Shown here: positions 26,095 to 36,022 of the stretch, piece after piece
Layout of the letters: each line of letters begins with the position of its first letter
Position numbering within the stretch: the stretch's first letter is position 1
Source: Streptomyces phaeofaciens
GTDB taxonomy: Bacteria; Actinomycetota; Actinomycetes; Streptomycetales; Streptomycetaceae
Assembly (NCBI RefSeq): GCF_014648915.1
Contig: NZ_BMSA01000006.1
Coordinates: 232,892 to 296,891, forward strand
Length of the DNA: 64,000 nt
Reading direction: 5' to 3'
Translations under genes and position numbers: made by a program
Notes under the pieces: model-generated
Told to the model about the DNA's origin: nothing
Seen by the model: only the letters and a program-made list of their open reading frames with translations
Database searches by the model: none

Positions 26095-26526
26095 GTGCCT
26101 CGCCCATTGGGAGAACTCGAAGACGCGGTGATGACGCGGGTGTGGAAGTGGAACCGCCCGGTGACCGTTCGAGAAGTCCTGGAAGACCTTCAGCAGGAAC
26201 GGTCCATCGCGTACACCACGGTGATGACCGTTTTGGACAATCTCCATCAGAAGGGCTGGGTGCGCCGTGAGGCGGAAGGCCGGGCCTATCGATATGAGGC
26301 GGTCTCCACCCGAGCCGCCTACGCGGCTGCCCTCATGAACGACGCCTGGGCGCAGAGCGACAACCCCGCCGCCGCTCTCGTCGCCTTCTTCGGGATGATG
26401 AGCGACGAACAGCGCGGGGCGCTGCGCGACGCCGTACGCATCGCCCAAGGTCCGGAAACTTCCGAAGCCTCTGCGCCGAGTCCCGGGGAGAACCCCGGCT
26501 CGGCAACGGAGGACGACGGGCGATAG
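26095..26526 (+). CDS. BlaI/MecI-family winged-helix repressor
   Basis: The 143-residue protein begins PRPLGELEDAVMTRVWKWNRPVTVREVLEDL, then IAYTTVMTVLDNLHQKGWVRREAEGRAYRYEAV, the diagnostic BlaI winged helix. The C-terminal helices for dimerisation are followed by a polar tail. Classic BlaI proteins repress beta-lactamase genes and are cleaved after BlaR1 sensing. No BlaR1 peptidase gene lies beside it, so the signal is unknown. There is no clear Shine-Dalgarno site before the GTG, and AT-rich CATTATTGT just upstream could be a -10, so the mRNA may be nearly leaderless. The acetyltransferase follows after 9 bp. Confidence 0.9.
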   Translation: MPRPLGELEDAVMTRVWKWNRPVTVREVLEDLQQERSIAYTTVMTVLDNLHQKGWVRREAEGRAYRYEAVSTRAAYAAALMNDAWAQSDNPAAALVAFFGMMSDEQRGALRDAVRIAQGPETSEASAPSPGENPGSATEDDGR

Positions 26527-26535
26527 CGTCCGCTC

Positions 26536-27084
26536 ATGTCCGCAGAGAGCCCCTCCGGCGAGAACCTCGAAGTCTCCGCTAAAGCCATCACCGTCCGGCG
26601 GGCCCGGACCAGCGATGTCCCGGCCGTACGCCGACTCCTTGACGCGTACGTCCGCGGCCGCATCCTGCTCGACAAAGCGACGGTGACGCTTTACGAGGAC
26701 ATCCAGGAGTTCTGGGTCGCCGAACGCGACGACAACGCCGAGGTGGTCGGCTGCGGCGCCCTGCACGTGATGTGGGAAGACCTGGCTGAAGTGCGCACTC
26801 TCGCGGTGAAGCCCGGCCTGAAGGGCGCGGGCGTCGGTCACCAGTTGTTGGAGAAGTTGCTGCACACCGCCCGGTGGCTCGGCGTTCGCCGTGTTTTCTG
26901 CCTGACCTTCGAAGTGGACTTCTTCGGCAAGCACGGCTTCGTGGAGATCGGCGAGACGCCCGTCGACACCGATGTCTACGCGGAGCTGCTGCGTTCCTAT
27001 GACGAGGGCGTAGCGGAGTTCCTCGGACTCGAACGAGTGAAACCCAACACCTTGGGCAACAGCCGGATGCTTCTGCATCTGTGA
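26536..27084 (+). CDS. argA: Amino-acid N-acetyltransferase, stand-alone NAGS type
   Basis: This 182-residue single-domain GNAT protein resembles, as I remember it, the short mycobacterial N-acetylglutamate synthase (Rv2747 type). The shared blocks are RRARTSDVPAVRRLLDAY, ILLDKATVTLYEDIQEFWVAE, VVGCGALHVMWEDLAEVRTLAV, VFCLTFEVDFFGKHGF and VKPNTLGNSRMLL. The acetyl-CoA loop is PGLKGAGVGHQLLEKLL. The reaction would be glutamate plus acetyl-CoA to N-acetylglutamate, the first step of arginine synthesis. The gene is only 9 bp after the BlaI-type regulator, suggesting cotranscription. The symbol is inferred from similarity. Confidence 0.8.
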   Translation: MSAESPSGENLEVSAKAITVRRARTSDVPAVRRLLDAYVRGRILLDKATVTLYEDIQEFWVAERDDNAEVVGCGALHVMWEDLAEVRTLAVKPGLKGAGVGHQLLEKLLHTARWLGVRRVFCLTFEVDFFGKHGFVEIGETPVDTDVYAELLRSYDEGVAEFLGLERVKPNTLGNSRMLLHL

Positions 27085-27197
27085 TCGTCGGGACCCATTC
27101 CGACCGAGCGGCCTTGCCCGGTTCCCTATGTCCGAAACGCGCATGTTTCCGGGCCTGGGGCGGGCCGTCGGCCTCCGCTAGGGGTTTGTGTTTTCCC

Positions 27198-27243
27198 AGC
27201 AAAAGCGGTTTGCTTTCCGACGTAACGCAGTACTGCATATAAC
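27198..27243 (+). promoter_or_regulatory. lsr2 upstream palindromes and possible -10
   Basis: AGCAAA (27198-27203) and TTTGCT (27209-27214) form an inverted repeat with a 5-nt spacer. GCAGTACTGC (27227-27236) is a perfect 10-bp palindrome. TATAAC (27238-27243) could be a -10 element; TTCCGA at 17-bp spacing is a poor -35. The stretch is unusually AT-rich for this genome, as expected for a site bound by Lsr2 itself. Confidence 0.45.
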
Positions 27244-27308
27244 AGGGCGCGGCTAAACGGCGGACGCCGCGGACCCCGTCCCTCACGTTATCGATGAAAG
27301 GAAATCCG

Positions 27309-27644
27309 GTGGCACAGAAGGTTCAGGTCCTTCTTGTCGACGACCTCGACGGCGGCGAGGCGGACGAGACCGTGACGTTCGCGCTGGACGGCAAGACGTA
27401 CGAGATCGATCTCACGACTGCCAATGCGGACAAGCTGCGTGGTCTTCTCGAGGCCTACGTGAAGGGCGGCCGGCGTACGGGTGGCCGTGCTTCGGGTGGG
27501 CGTGGAAAGGCGCGCGCCGCGACCGGCGGCAGCCAGGACACCGCTCAGATCCGTGCGTGGGCCAAGGAGAACGGTTTCGAGGTCAACGACCGCGGCCGTG
27601 TTCCGGCGACCATTCGTGAGGCTTACGAGAAGGCCAACGGCTGA
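27309..27644 (+). CDS. lsr2: Lsr2 nucleoid-associated protein
   Basis: Lsr2 is the actinobacterial H-NS-like protein that binds AT-rich DNA in the minor groove and silences foreign and specialised-metabolite genes. The 111-residue product has the N-terminal oligomerisation domain (VQVLLVDDLDGGEADETVTFALDGKTYEIDLT) and a basic linker rich in Gly/Arg. The C-terminal DNA-binding helix pair is IRAWAKENGFEVNDRGRVPATIREAYEKAN, with the AT-hook-like DRGRVP. The GTG start has AAGGAAA about 6 nt upstream. It is convergent with the SCO3374-like gene. Confidence 0.96.
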   Translation: MAQKVQVLLVDDLDGGEADETVTFALDGKTYEIDLTTANADKLRGLLEAYVKGGRRTGGRASGGRGKARAATGGSQDTAQIRAWAKENGFEVNDRGRVPATIREAYEKANG

Positions 27645-28597
27645 GCGCTCGCGCGCCACAGCCGGACACGGTGGCACTCCGTCGCCAGCGTGTTCACCAG
27701 CCGAACGAGATCGGGGGCGCCCCCCACGCCCCTCCATGCCGACATCGTCGGCAGCGAGGCCTCGACCTCGCACGCCGCCACGGGGGGCCGCAGCCAGACA
27801 GCGGCCCCCTGCAATGGCCCGGTGCGGCGGCGGCCCGGAGGCGCGGGGGCCTCGACGAGCCCGCCCGCGCCGATCGCCGTCAGGTCCAGCGGCAGCGAGC
27901 CCCACTCCAGCCACTGGAGGATGCCGGGCAGCTCCTCCGCGCCCCCCGCGGCCACCAGCAGCCACATCCGGTCCCCGTGGACGGCCACCGGGAAGCCAGG
28001 GAGATCCGGGAGACCCGGGAGGCCAGGGGCATCTCGGAGACCCGGGAGACCGGGCAGACCCGGCAGACTCGGGAAGCCCGACACCGCGGCATCGCCCCGC
28101 GTGGCGCCGCCCGCCGCAGGGCCGGCGCCGTTCTCGGTCGCCCCGGTACCCGTCCGGTCGGTGCCGATACCCGTCCGGTCGGCGGCAGCCGCCAGTCGCC
28201 GCAGCGCCGCGGACCCCGCCGTGACCGGGACGTCCAGGACGTCGAAGCGCTCGCCGGTCAAAAGTCGTACCGGCTCCCCGGGCACCGTCGGCCACGCCAG
28301 TACGTTCTCGTACCAGTCACGGATCTTGGCGTCCGCGGCCTCCCTGTTCTCCCTGTCGTGCTCCCCGTCGCTCTCCCCGTCTTTTCCGTCCTCCCCGCCC
28401 TCGGAGTTCCCGGCGCTCTCCGTGATCTCGGTGCTCTCGGTGTGCTCCGTGTACTCGGTGCGGGCCGGTCCGAGCGGACGGCGAGGCAGGGGCACCAGGG
28501 GGTGCGCGGAGGCGGCCGCAGGGGCGGCCGGCGGCACGGAGGGGGGAACGCAGAGGGGCGCGAGCGGGGGCACGAACGGTGGGACTGAGCCAGCCAT
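27623..28597 (-). CDS. SCO3374-like protein, possibly related to primase/polymerase N-terminal domains
   Basis: The protein has 324 residues. Its N-terminal 100 residues are low-complexity: a Pro/Ala run, then TEYTEHTESTEITES-like and EGGEDGKDGESDGEHD. The folded part begins near IRDWYENVLAWPTVPGEPVRLLTGERFDVLDVP, followed by a collagen-like PGLPGLPG insertion. It continues with VAVHGDRMWLLVAAGGAEELPGILQWLEWGSLPLDLTAIGAGG and GAAVWLRPP. This layout resembles the bifunctional primase/polymerase domain seen in streptomycetes, but I see no complete catalytic set. Its 3' end overlaps lsr2 by 22 bp. The start is at ATG 28597; further upstream the frame enters the clpC leader. Confidence 0.75.
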   Translation of the reverse strand: MAGSVPPFVPPLAPLCVPPSVPPAAPAAASAHPLVPLPRRPLGPARTEYTEHTESTEITESAGNSEGGEDGKDGESDGEHDRENREAADAKIRDWYENVLAWPTVPGEPVRLLTGERFDVLDVPVTAGSAALRRLAAAADRTGIGTDRTGTGATENGAGPAAGGATRGDAAVSGFPSLPGLPGLPGLRDAPGLPGLPDLPGFPVAVHGDRMWLLVAAGGAEELPGILQWLEWGSLPLDLTAIGAGGLVEAPAPPGRRRTGPLQGAAVWLRPPVAACEVEASLPTMSAWRGVGGAPDLVRLVNTLATECHRVRLWRASAQPLAFS

Positions 28598-29027
28598 GCC
28601 AAGCGCAACCGTCCGAAAGCCCCGAGAGTTACGCTGGGTGCCGCCGTGACTGCGCAGTGTGCGAAAAGAAGAGGCGGGTGGGCCTGGCGGGAGGCGCAAG
28701 GTTGTTCGCCCGTAGCGGAGGGAACCGGTGCGCAGGGCATGGAGTGTCAGTCCCAGCGGGTAAGACATGCCTAGTGGGAGGGGGCGACACGCAGGAAAGG
28801 ACGTCTCACGTTCGCCATCGGCGTACTGATGGTGAGGGTAACTGCCTGGCCTGCGGGAACATCGTCTCGCACCATCGGGTTGGAGCAGATGTCGGCGTTC
28901 GGGGTCAGGAGGCCATCGACGGTGTCGGCAGTTGGAATGAGCGGTCCCCGCTTGCGGGACTAAGCTGCGGAAGGACAGGGAGGGGAAGTTCCCCCCACTG
29001 CCTGACCGCTCTGAGGAGCGATTAACG
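28598..29027 (+). promoter_or_regulatory. clpC upstream region, 430 bp
   Basis: This is the divergent region between the SCO3374-like gene and clpC. It carries the ClgR-type site at 28704-28717 and the clpC Shine-Dalgarno GAGGAG (29013-29018). A + strand open frame of 148 codons crosses it, but its composition (many Cys, His and Gly, no third-position GC bias) does not look like a Streptomyces gene. Confidence 0.6.
28704..28717. promoter_or_regulatory. ClgR operator upstream of clpC
   Basis: GTTCGC, five bases (CCGTA), then GCG is an exact match to the motif I remember for the actinobacterial activator ClgR (GTTCGC-N5-GCG), which controls clp and lon genes in Streptomyces. It lies about 310 bp before the clpC start. 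Confidence 0.7.
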
Positions 29028-31553
<2,526 letters not shown>

Positions 31554-31570
31554 GCCTCACGGCGACGCCA

Positions 31571-31604
31571 GAAGGGGCCGGTGCTTTCGAGCACCGGCCC
31601 CTTC
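31571..31604 (+). terminator. Intrinsic terminator after clpC
   Basis: This is a perfect 15-bp stem (31571-31585 with 31590-31604) with the stable tetraloop TTCG. It has no long T run, typical for Streptomyces. Confidence 0.88.
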
Positions 31605-31736
31605 GTCATGCCCGCGGGCTTCGCGTGTGCGGGCTTCGTACCGGCCGCCGCGTGCGCACGGGCTTCGTGCCGGCCCGCGTCGTACGCACAGGCCTCGTGC
31701 GCCCCCGCGTCGTGCGTGCCCGCTGCGATGCCGGGA

Positions 31737-31780
31737 CGATCTGCCGCCTCGCGGCTACCGATCTGCCGCCTCGCGGCTAC
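31737..31780. repeat. 22-bp exact tandem duplication
   Basis: The same 22-bp unit (CGATCTGCCGCCTCGCGGCT plus AC) occurs at 31737-31758 and 31759-31780, between the clpC terminator and the 3' end of the phosphatase gene. The 31620-31735 stretch before it contains looser repeats of GGGCTTCGT/GCGTCGT words. Confidence 0.95.
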
Positions 31781-31801
31781 GACGCCGTGTGCGCCGTCGG
31801 G

Positions 31802-32443
31802 TCAGGACAGCTGGCCGTCGTAGTCCGGCAGCTTGTAGGTCTTCTCGGCGTGGCCGCCGGAGAGGTCGGTGGCGCTGTTGCCGACGTTCGCGATGATCGT
31901 GTAGCCCTTGTTCTCGATGGTGACGCGCTGGGCCGTCTTGTAGGCGGCGACGTCCTTGAAGAGGTCGAGGAAGCCGCGGACGTAGAGGCCGGAGACCTTG
32001 TAGCCGACGTGCTTGAGGTTGTAGTCGGTCACCCCGGAGATGATCCCCGGGCGGGCGGTGACGAAGAACAGCGAGACGCCGTGCTCCTGGGCGTACGTGG
32101 CGACGTCGAGGACCGGCTTGTTGGCCGGCTGCGGGTAGCTGAAGCCGAAGTCGGTCTCCAGGGTGGTGTTGTCGATGTCGAAGACGATGGCCTGCTTCTC
32201 GCCCGGCTTGGCGGCGGCGATGCGCTGCTTCAGGTAGGGCAGGGCCTCGTTCATCACGGCCTGGCAGTCGGTCTGCCAGGTCGCGTAGTCGACGTCCTCT
32301 GCGGCTGCGGCCGCGGCGACGGTGGAGGTGGACGTGCCGGTGGCCGTAGCCGCCTGGGCACCGGCCGGGACGGCCAGCGCCCAGGCGGCGGCGGTGGCCA
32401 CGGCGGTCATGGCGATACGGCGCGTCCAGGTGCCTCTGGTCAT
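31802..32443 (-). CDS. Secreted HAD-family acid phosphatase
   Basis: The 213-residue protein has a signal peptide (TRGTWTRRIAMTAVATAAAWALAVPAGAQAA). A HAD phosphatase domain of the class B acid phosphatase type follows. The nucleophile motif is VFDIDNTTLETD (DxDxT, about residue 90-100), motif II is FFVTARPG, and a lysine comes in the region VTIENKGYTII. It would act outside the cell on small phosphomonoesters. It is divergent from the M23 peptidase gene across 536 bp of structured non-coding DNA. Confidence 0.9.
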   Translation of the reverse strand: MTRGTWTRRIAMTAVATAAAWALAVPAGAQAATATGTSTSTVAAAAAAEDVDYATWQTDCQAVMNEALPYLKQRIAAAKPGEKQAIVFDIDNTTLETDFGFSYPQPANKPVLDVATYAQEHGVSLFFVTARPGIISGVTDYNLKHVGYKVSGLYVRGFLDLFKDVAAYKTAQRVTIENKGYTIIANVGNSATDLSGGHAEKTYKLPDYDGQLS

Positions 32444-32513
32444 GTGTGGGGGTCCTCTCGCGTCCTTGCGCTGCCGGTGTCGTGGGCATGCTCATCGGTG
32501 GGGATGGCCTGAG

Positions 32514-32555
32514 GGGAACCAGCGGGTTACTGGCGGGAACCTGCGGGTTACTGGA
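32514..32555. repeat. 21-bp tandem repeat, two copies
   Basis: The units 32514-32534 and 32535-32555 match at 19 of 21 positions (core GCGGGTTACTGG). They lie 70-110 bp upstream of the phosphatase start on the - strand. Confidence 0.92.
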
Positions 32556-32586
32556 CGGTAGAGGGTGCTGAGAGGCCGGTCACAGA

Positions 32587-32650
32587 CCCCTGCCTTGATC
32601 GTGACGGGGGTCACAAGTGCCGTGCGGGGCAGGGGAGTAGCCCCCGTCAC
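32587..32650. other. Crossing inverted repeats (possible H-type pseudoknot)
   Basis: CCCCTGCC (32587-32594) can pair with GGCAGGGG (32628-32635). GTGACGGGGG (32601-32610) can pair with CCCCCGTCAC (32641-32650). The two stems interleave (A, B, A', B'), which is a pseudoknot topology if the RNA is made. Confidence 0.55.
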
Positions 32651-32979
32651 ATCCCGAAGTCCCTTGAGGAGGGGGGCCGGTGACATGCCGCACAGGCCCT
32701 TCGAGGGCTACTAGGGCGCGTAGTGGAAGAGCCCATTTGGGCAAAAAGGACATACGCCCCAGGGGTGAAATGCGCGCCGAGTCTCCGGCGTGGAGGGTGT
32801 CCAAATTGCGGCCTTGAGGGGTTCTGTCAAGGAGTGTGAAGCTTTGGGTTGAAGTACTAGCTTCCGTCGTAGATCACACGTTTGGGGGTCCGTGGGGCTC
32901 GGGGTTACCAAGGGATGGCCATCCGGCGGCCGACCGTGTGCCGGATGGTTTCTCTGTCCCCGTTCTCATGAGGTCTTCG

Positions 32980-33525
32980 ATGTTCCAGCGCGTCACGTCC
33001 CGTCTCTCCCGTACGTCCCTCCGTCGCACCGGCGTGGCCGTCGGGGCCACCGCCCTCGGTGCCTCGGTCGTGCTGGGAGCCGGGGTGACGTCCGCCTCCG
33101 CTGCCACCGGCTGGGTCAAGCCCGTCGCGCACTACGCCAAGTCCGCCAGCTTCCACCAGGCCGGCGCCATGTGGCAGTCCACCCACAGCGGGCAGGACTT
33201 CGCCGTGCCGAGCGGCACCAAGGTCGTGGCCACGCACGGCGGCACGGTCGTCAAGGCCGGCGGCAACGGCGCCGGTGACGGTCCGGCCTACGGCAACGCC
33301 ATCGTCATCAAGCACGGCAGCGGGACGTACTCCCAGTACGCCCACCTCTCGCGCGTCGAGGTGAGGGTCGGCCAGATCGTCAAGACCGGTCAGCGCATAG
33401 CCCTGTCCGGCAACACGGGCAACTCCAGCGGCCCGCACCTGCACTTCGAGATCCGTAAGACCGCGAACTACGGCTCGGCCATCAACCCGGTCGCCTTCCT
33501 GCGCGCCAAGGGCCTGTCCATCTGA
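32980..33525 (+). CDS. Secreted M23 peptidase (LytM-type)
   Basis: The 181-residue preprotein has a signal peptide (RRTGVAVGATALGASVVLGAGVTSASAA) and then an M23 zinc peptidase domain. The ligands are in HSGQDFAVPSGT (HxxxD) and GPHLHFEI (HxH). The linker YGNAIVIKHGSGTYSQYAHLSRV is typical. It would cut peptidoglycan cross-bridges outside the membrane. Two in-frame ATGs exist (32968, 32980); I chose the second because GAGG lies 6 nt upstream. The long structured leader suggests RNA-level control, as known for several actinobacterial cell-wall hydrolase genes. Confidence 0.92.
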   Translation: MFQRVTSRLSRTSLRRTGVAVGATALGASVVLGAGVTSASAATGWVKPVAHYAKSASFHQAGAMWQSTHSGQDFAVPSGTKVVATHGGTVVKAGGNGAGDGPAYGNAIVIKHGSGTYSQYAHLSRVEVRVGQIVKTGQRIALSGNTGNSSGPHLHFEIRKTANYGSAINPVAFLRAKGLSI

Positions 33526-33573
33526 GAGCCCCGCACTCCGGCATGCCGGGCGGCCCGCTGAGCCGGAGGAGGC

Positions 33574-34170
33574 TCAGGACCGCCGGCTGCCCTCATGGGC
33601 CTGGGTCACCAGATCGACGGCGACTTCGAGGACGGCATCGCGCTTCTCCTCGGCGTCGCCTTCGAAGTCCTGGAGCAGGAACATCCCGGCGTGCAGCGTG
33701 AAGATGGCGCTCACGCAGCGGACCTGGTCGGTCAGTCGCGCGTCCGGGTCGATGATGATGTCGCGCAGCCCGCGCATCCGGTCCTTGAAGGAATCGCCGA
33801 TCTGGAGCTCCCGCACCGTCGCCTGGTTCTCCTGCATGAAGCGGAAGAGCGGGGACGCGTCGGCGAGGATCTGGCTGTAGCGCCGTACGATCTCCTGTTT
33901 GGTGTCCAGGGTGTGCGGCTGCTCCTTGCCCCACTCGATCAGTTCCTCGATCGGCTTCGTCAGATCCTGGAAGATGCTGACGATGATCTCTTCCTTCGTC
34001 TTGAAGTGGTAGTACAGGGCAGCCTTCGTGACCTCCAGACGCTCCGCGATCTCGCGGAGGGAGGTCTTCTCGTAGCCCTGCTCGGCGAAGAGTTCGAGCG
34101 CGACGTCCTGGATGCGCTGGCGGGTGTTCCCGCGGCGCTGCTGCTTCATGCCGTCCATGGTGACGTCCAT
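33574..34170 (-). CDS. TetR-family repressor of the adjacent efflux gene
   Basis: The 198-residue regulator has the TetR helix-turn-helix at its N-terminus (TRQRIQDVALELFAEQGYEKTSLREIAERLEVTKAALYYHFKTKEEII). A C-terminal ligand and dimer domain follows. The ATG at 34170 has AGGAG 7 nt upstream. It is divergent from the DHA2 transporter gene, and the 134 bp between the starts contain a 22-bp inverted repeat. This is the standard arrangement for a drug-inducible pump and its repressor. The ligand is unknown. Confidence 0.93.
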   Translation of the reverse strand: MDVTMDGMKQQRRGNTRQRIQDVALELFAEQGYEKTSLREIAERLEVTKAALYYHFKTKEEIIVSIFQDLTKPIEELIEWGKEQPHTLDTKQEIVRRYSQILADASPLFRFMQENQATVRELQIGDSFKDRMRGLRDIIIDPDARLTDQVRCVSAIFTLHAGMFLLQDFEGDAEEKRDAVLEVAVDLVTQAHEGSRRS

Positions 34171-34196
34171 CCTCGTACTCCTCGGGCTCCCGCGGA

Positions 34197-34268
34197 ACTT
34201 ACTTGACGACCGGCTAGTGACGGGTCTACCTTCCCCAGTGTAGTCAACTAGCCGGGCGGCAAGTAAGT
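34197..34268. promoter_or_regulatory. Large inverted repeat, TetR operators between repressor and pump genes
   Basis: The arm 34197-34218 and the arm 34247-34268 are reverse complements at 20 of 22 positions (core CCGGCTAGT against ACTAGCCGG, ends ACTTACTTG against CAAGTAAGT), with 28 bp between. Each arm probably binds one repressor unit. The left arm includes the -35 of the pump promoter. Confidence 0.8.
34203..34232 (+). promoter_or_regulatory. Promoter of the DHA2 transporter gene
   Basis: TTGACG (34203-34208), an 18-bp spacer and TACCTT (34227-34232) fit a housekeeping-sigma promoter. The -35 lies inside the left arm of the inverted repeat, so repressor binding would block RNA polymerase. 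Confidence 0.6.
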
Positions 34269-34304
34269 GGCCAGCCCGGAGTGGTACCCAGGGGAGTGGG
34301 AAAG

Positions 34305-35888
34305 ATGGCGGACATACGGCCGGCCGAGACGGAGCCGGAGAAACAGCCGAAGAGCGTGCGGGTCGTCCTGCTCGCACTCATGATCACCATGATGCTCGCG
34401 ATGCTCGACAACATGATCGTGGGCACCGCGATGCCGACCATCGTCGGCGACCTCGGCGGGCTCGAACACCTCTCGTGGGTCGTGACCGCGTACACCCTCG
34501 CGACCGCGGCCTCCACCCCGATCTGGGGCAAGCTCGGCGACATGTACGGGCGCAAGGGCGCCTTCATGGCGTCGATCGTGATCTTCCTGATCGGCTCCGC
34601 GCTCAGCGGCATGGCCCAGAACATGGGCGAGCTCATCGGCTTCCGCGCCGTGCAGGGCCTCGGCGCCGGCGGTCTGATGGTCGGCGTCATGGCGATCATC
34701 GGCGACCTGATCCCGCCGCGCGAGCGCGGCAAGTACCAGGGCATGATGGCCGGCGTCATGGCGCTGGCGATGATCGGCGGCCCGCTGGTCGGCGGCACCA
34801 TCACCGACAACTGGGGCTGGCGCTGGTCCTTCTACATCAACCTGCCCCTCGGCGTGGTGTCGCTCGGCCTGATCAGCGCCGTGCTGCACCTGCCGCGGAA
34901 GCGCTCGCAGGCCCGCATCGACTACCTGGGCGCCACGCTGCTCACCGTCGGCATCACCTCCATCGTCCTCGTCACCACCTGGGGCGGTACGGAGTACGCC
35001 TGGACGTCGGCGCGGATCATGGAGCTGATCGGCATCGGCGTCGCCTCGCTCATCGGGTTCGTGTTCTGGCAGACCCGGGCCGCCGAGCCGATCGTGCCGC
35101 TGCACATCTTCCGCAGCCGCAACTTCACCCTGATGTCCCTGATCGGCTTCATCACCGGCTTCGTGATGTTCGGCGCGACCCTCTTCCTGCCGCTCTACCA
35201 GCAGTCGGTCCAGGGCGCCTCCGCGACCAACTCCGGGCTGCTGCTCCTGCCGATGCTCGGCGCCATGCTGGTCACCTCGATGGTCGCCGGCCGGGTCACC
35301 ACGAACACCGGCAAGTACAAGGTCTTCCCGCTGGTCGGCAGCGTGCTGATGGTCATCGGGCTGTACCTGCTGTCCACGATGGACACGGGCACGTCGCGGT
35401 TCACCTCCGGTGTGTTCATGGCCGTCGTCGGCCTCGGCATGGGCTGCCTGATGCAGATCACCATGCTGGTCGCGCAGAACAGCGTGGAGATGAAGGACAT
35501 GGGCGTCGCGTCCTCCTCCACCACCCTGTTCCGCACGCTCGGCTCCTCCTTCGGTGTCGCGATCATGGGCGCGCTGTTCAACAACCGGGTCCAGGACGTC
35601 ATGTCCGAGCGGGCCGGCGCGCTGGGCTCGAAGATCACCGAGCAGTCCGCGCAGCTCGACGCGGCCAGCCTGGCCAAGCTGCCGGAAGCGGCCCGCGAGG
35701 CCTACCAGCACGCGGTGTCCTCCGGTACCCACTCGGCGTTCCTGCTGGGCGCGGTGGTGGCGGTGGCCGCGCTGGCGGCGGCGGTGTTCGTCAAGGAGGT
35801 CCCGCTCAAGGGCGCAGGGCCGCAGAAGCCGGCCGACGACTCGACGGACGGCGCGGCCGCCGCTCCGCCGGTGGTCGAGGCGGTCTGA
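34305..35888 (+). CDS. DHA2-family (14-TM) MFS multidrug exporter
   Basis: The 527-residue protein has the DHA2 build of EmrB/QacA-type pumps: motif D1 LDNMIVGTAMPTIVGDL in TM1, motif A GKLGDMYGRKG after TM2, and motif C-like GVMALAMIGGPLVGG in TM5. It would export drugs or toxic metabolites in exchange for protons. The ATG at 34305 follows GGGGAG; a GTG 24 bp upstream is less likely. Control is by the divergent TetR gene. An acidic/Ala/Pro tail ends the protein, followed by a terminator. Confidence 0.93.
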   Translation: MADIRPAETEPEKQPKSVRVVLLALMITMMLAMLDNMIVGTAMPTIVGDLGGLEHLSWVVTAYTLATAASTPIWGKLGDMYGRKGAFMASIVIFLIGSALSGMAQNMGELIGFRAVQGLGAGGLMVGVMAIIGDLIPPRERGKYQGMMAGVMALAMIGGPLVGGTITDNWGWRWSFYINLPLGVVSLGLISAVLHLPRKRSQARIDYLGATLLTVGITSIVLVTTWGGTEYAWTSARIMELIGIGVASLIGFVFWQTRAAEPIVPLHIFRSRNFTLMSLIGFITGFVMFGATLFLPLYQQSVQGASATNSGLLLLPMLGAMLVTSMVAGRVTTNTGKYKVFPLVGSVLMVIGLYLLSTMDTGTSRFTSGVFMAVVGLGMGCLMQITMLVAQNSVEMKDMGVASSSTTLFRTLGSSFGVAIMGALFNNRVQDVMSERAGALGSKITEQSAQLDAASLAKLPEAAREAYQHAVSSGTHSAFLLGAVVAVAALAAAVFVKEVPLKGAGPQKPADDSTDGAAAAPPVVEAV

Positions 35889-35903
35889 TCCCCACCTGAT
35901 GTG

Positions 35904-35938
35904 AGGCCCCCGGTCGGTGTCCGCCCCGGGGGCCTTCG
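35904..35938 (+). terminator. Intrinsic terminator after the transporter gene
   Basis: AGGCCCCCGG (35904-35913) pairs with CCGGGGGCCT (35926-35935), with a 12-nt loop, followed by TCGTC. Confidence 0.8.
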
Positions 35939-36022
35939 TCATGCGCGGCGCCGTCCACCGACGCGGGGGAGCCGGTACCGCACCCCGCGTCCCTGTCGGT
36001 CCCGCGTGCCACCATCGGCCTC

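Larger units (their letters stand above)
32444..32979. other. 536-bp structured region between phosphatase and M23 peptidase genes
   Basis: No gene seen. The region holds a 21-bp tandem repeat (32514-32555), two crossing inverted repeats that could form a pseudoknot (32587-32650), and GCCCATTTGGGC at 32730-32741. A hairpin with a 9-bp perfect stem (32919-32927 with 32940-32948) ends 31 nt before the peptidase start. This is probably a long 5' leader of the peptidase gene and/or the phosphatase gene. Confidence 0.6.

Noticed and set aside
28579..29025. 148-codon ORF upstream of clpC on the + strand
   Set aside because: No third-position GC bias, odd composition, and it covers the ClgR-type site and clpC leader.
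32561..32979. A c-di-AMP (ydaO) riboswitch before the M23 peptidase gene
   Set aside because: Expected from biology, and disA is in this window, but I could not find the conserved blocks in the right order; GGGGTGAAAT near 32762 alone is not enough. An Infernal search would decide.
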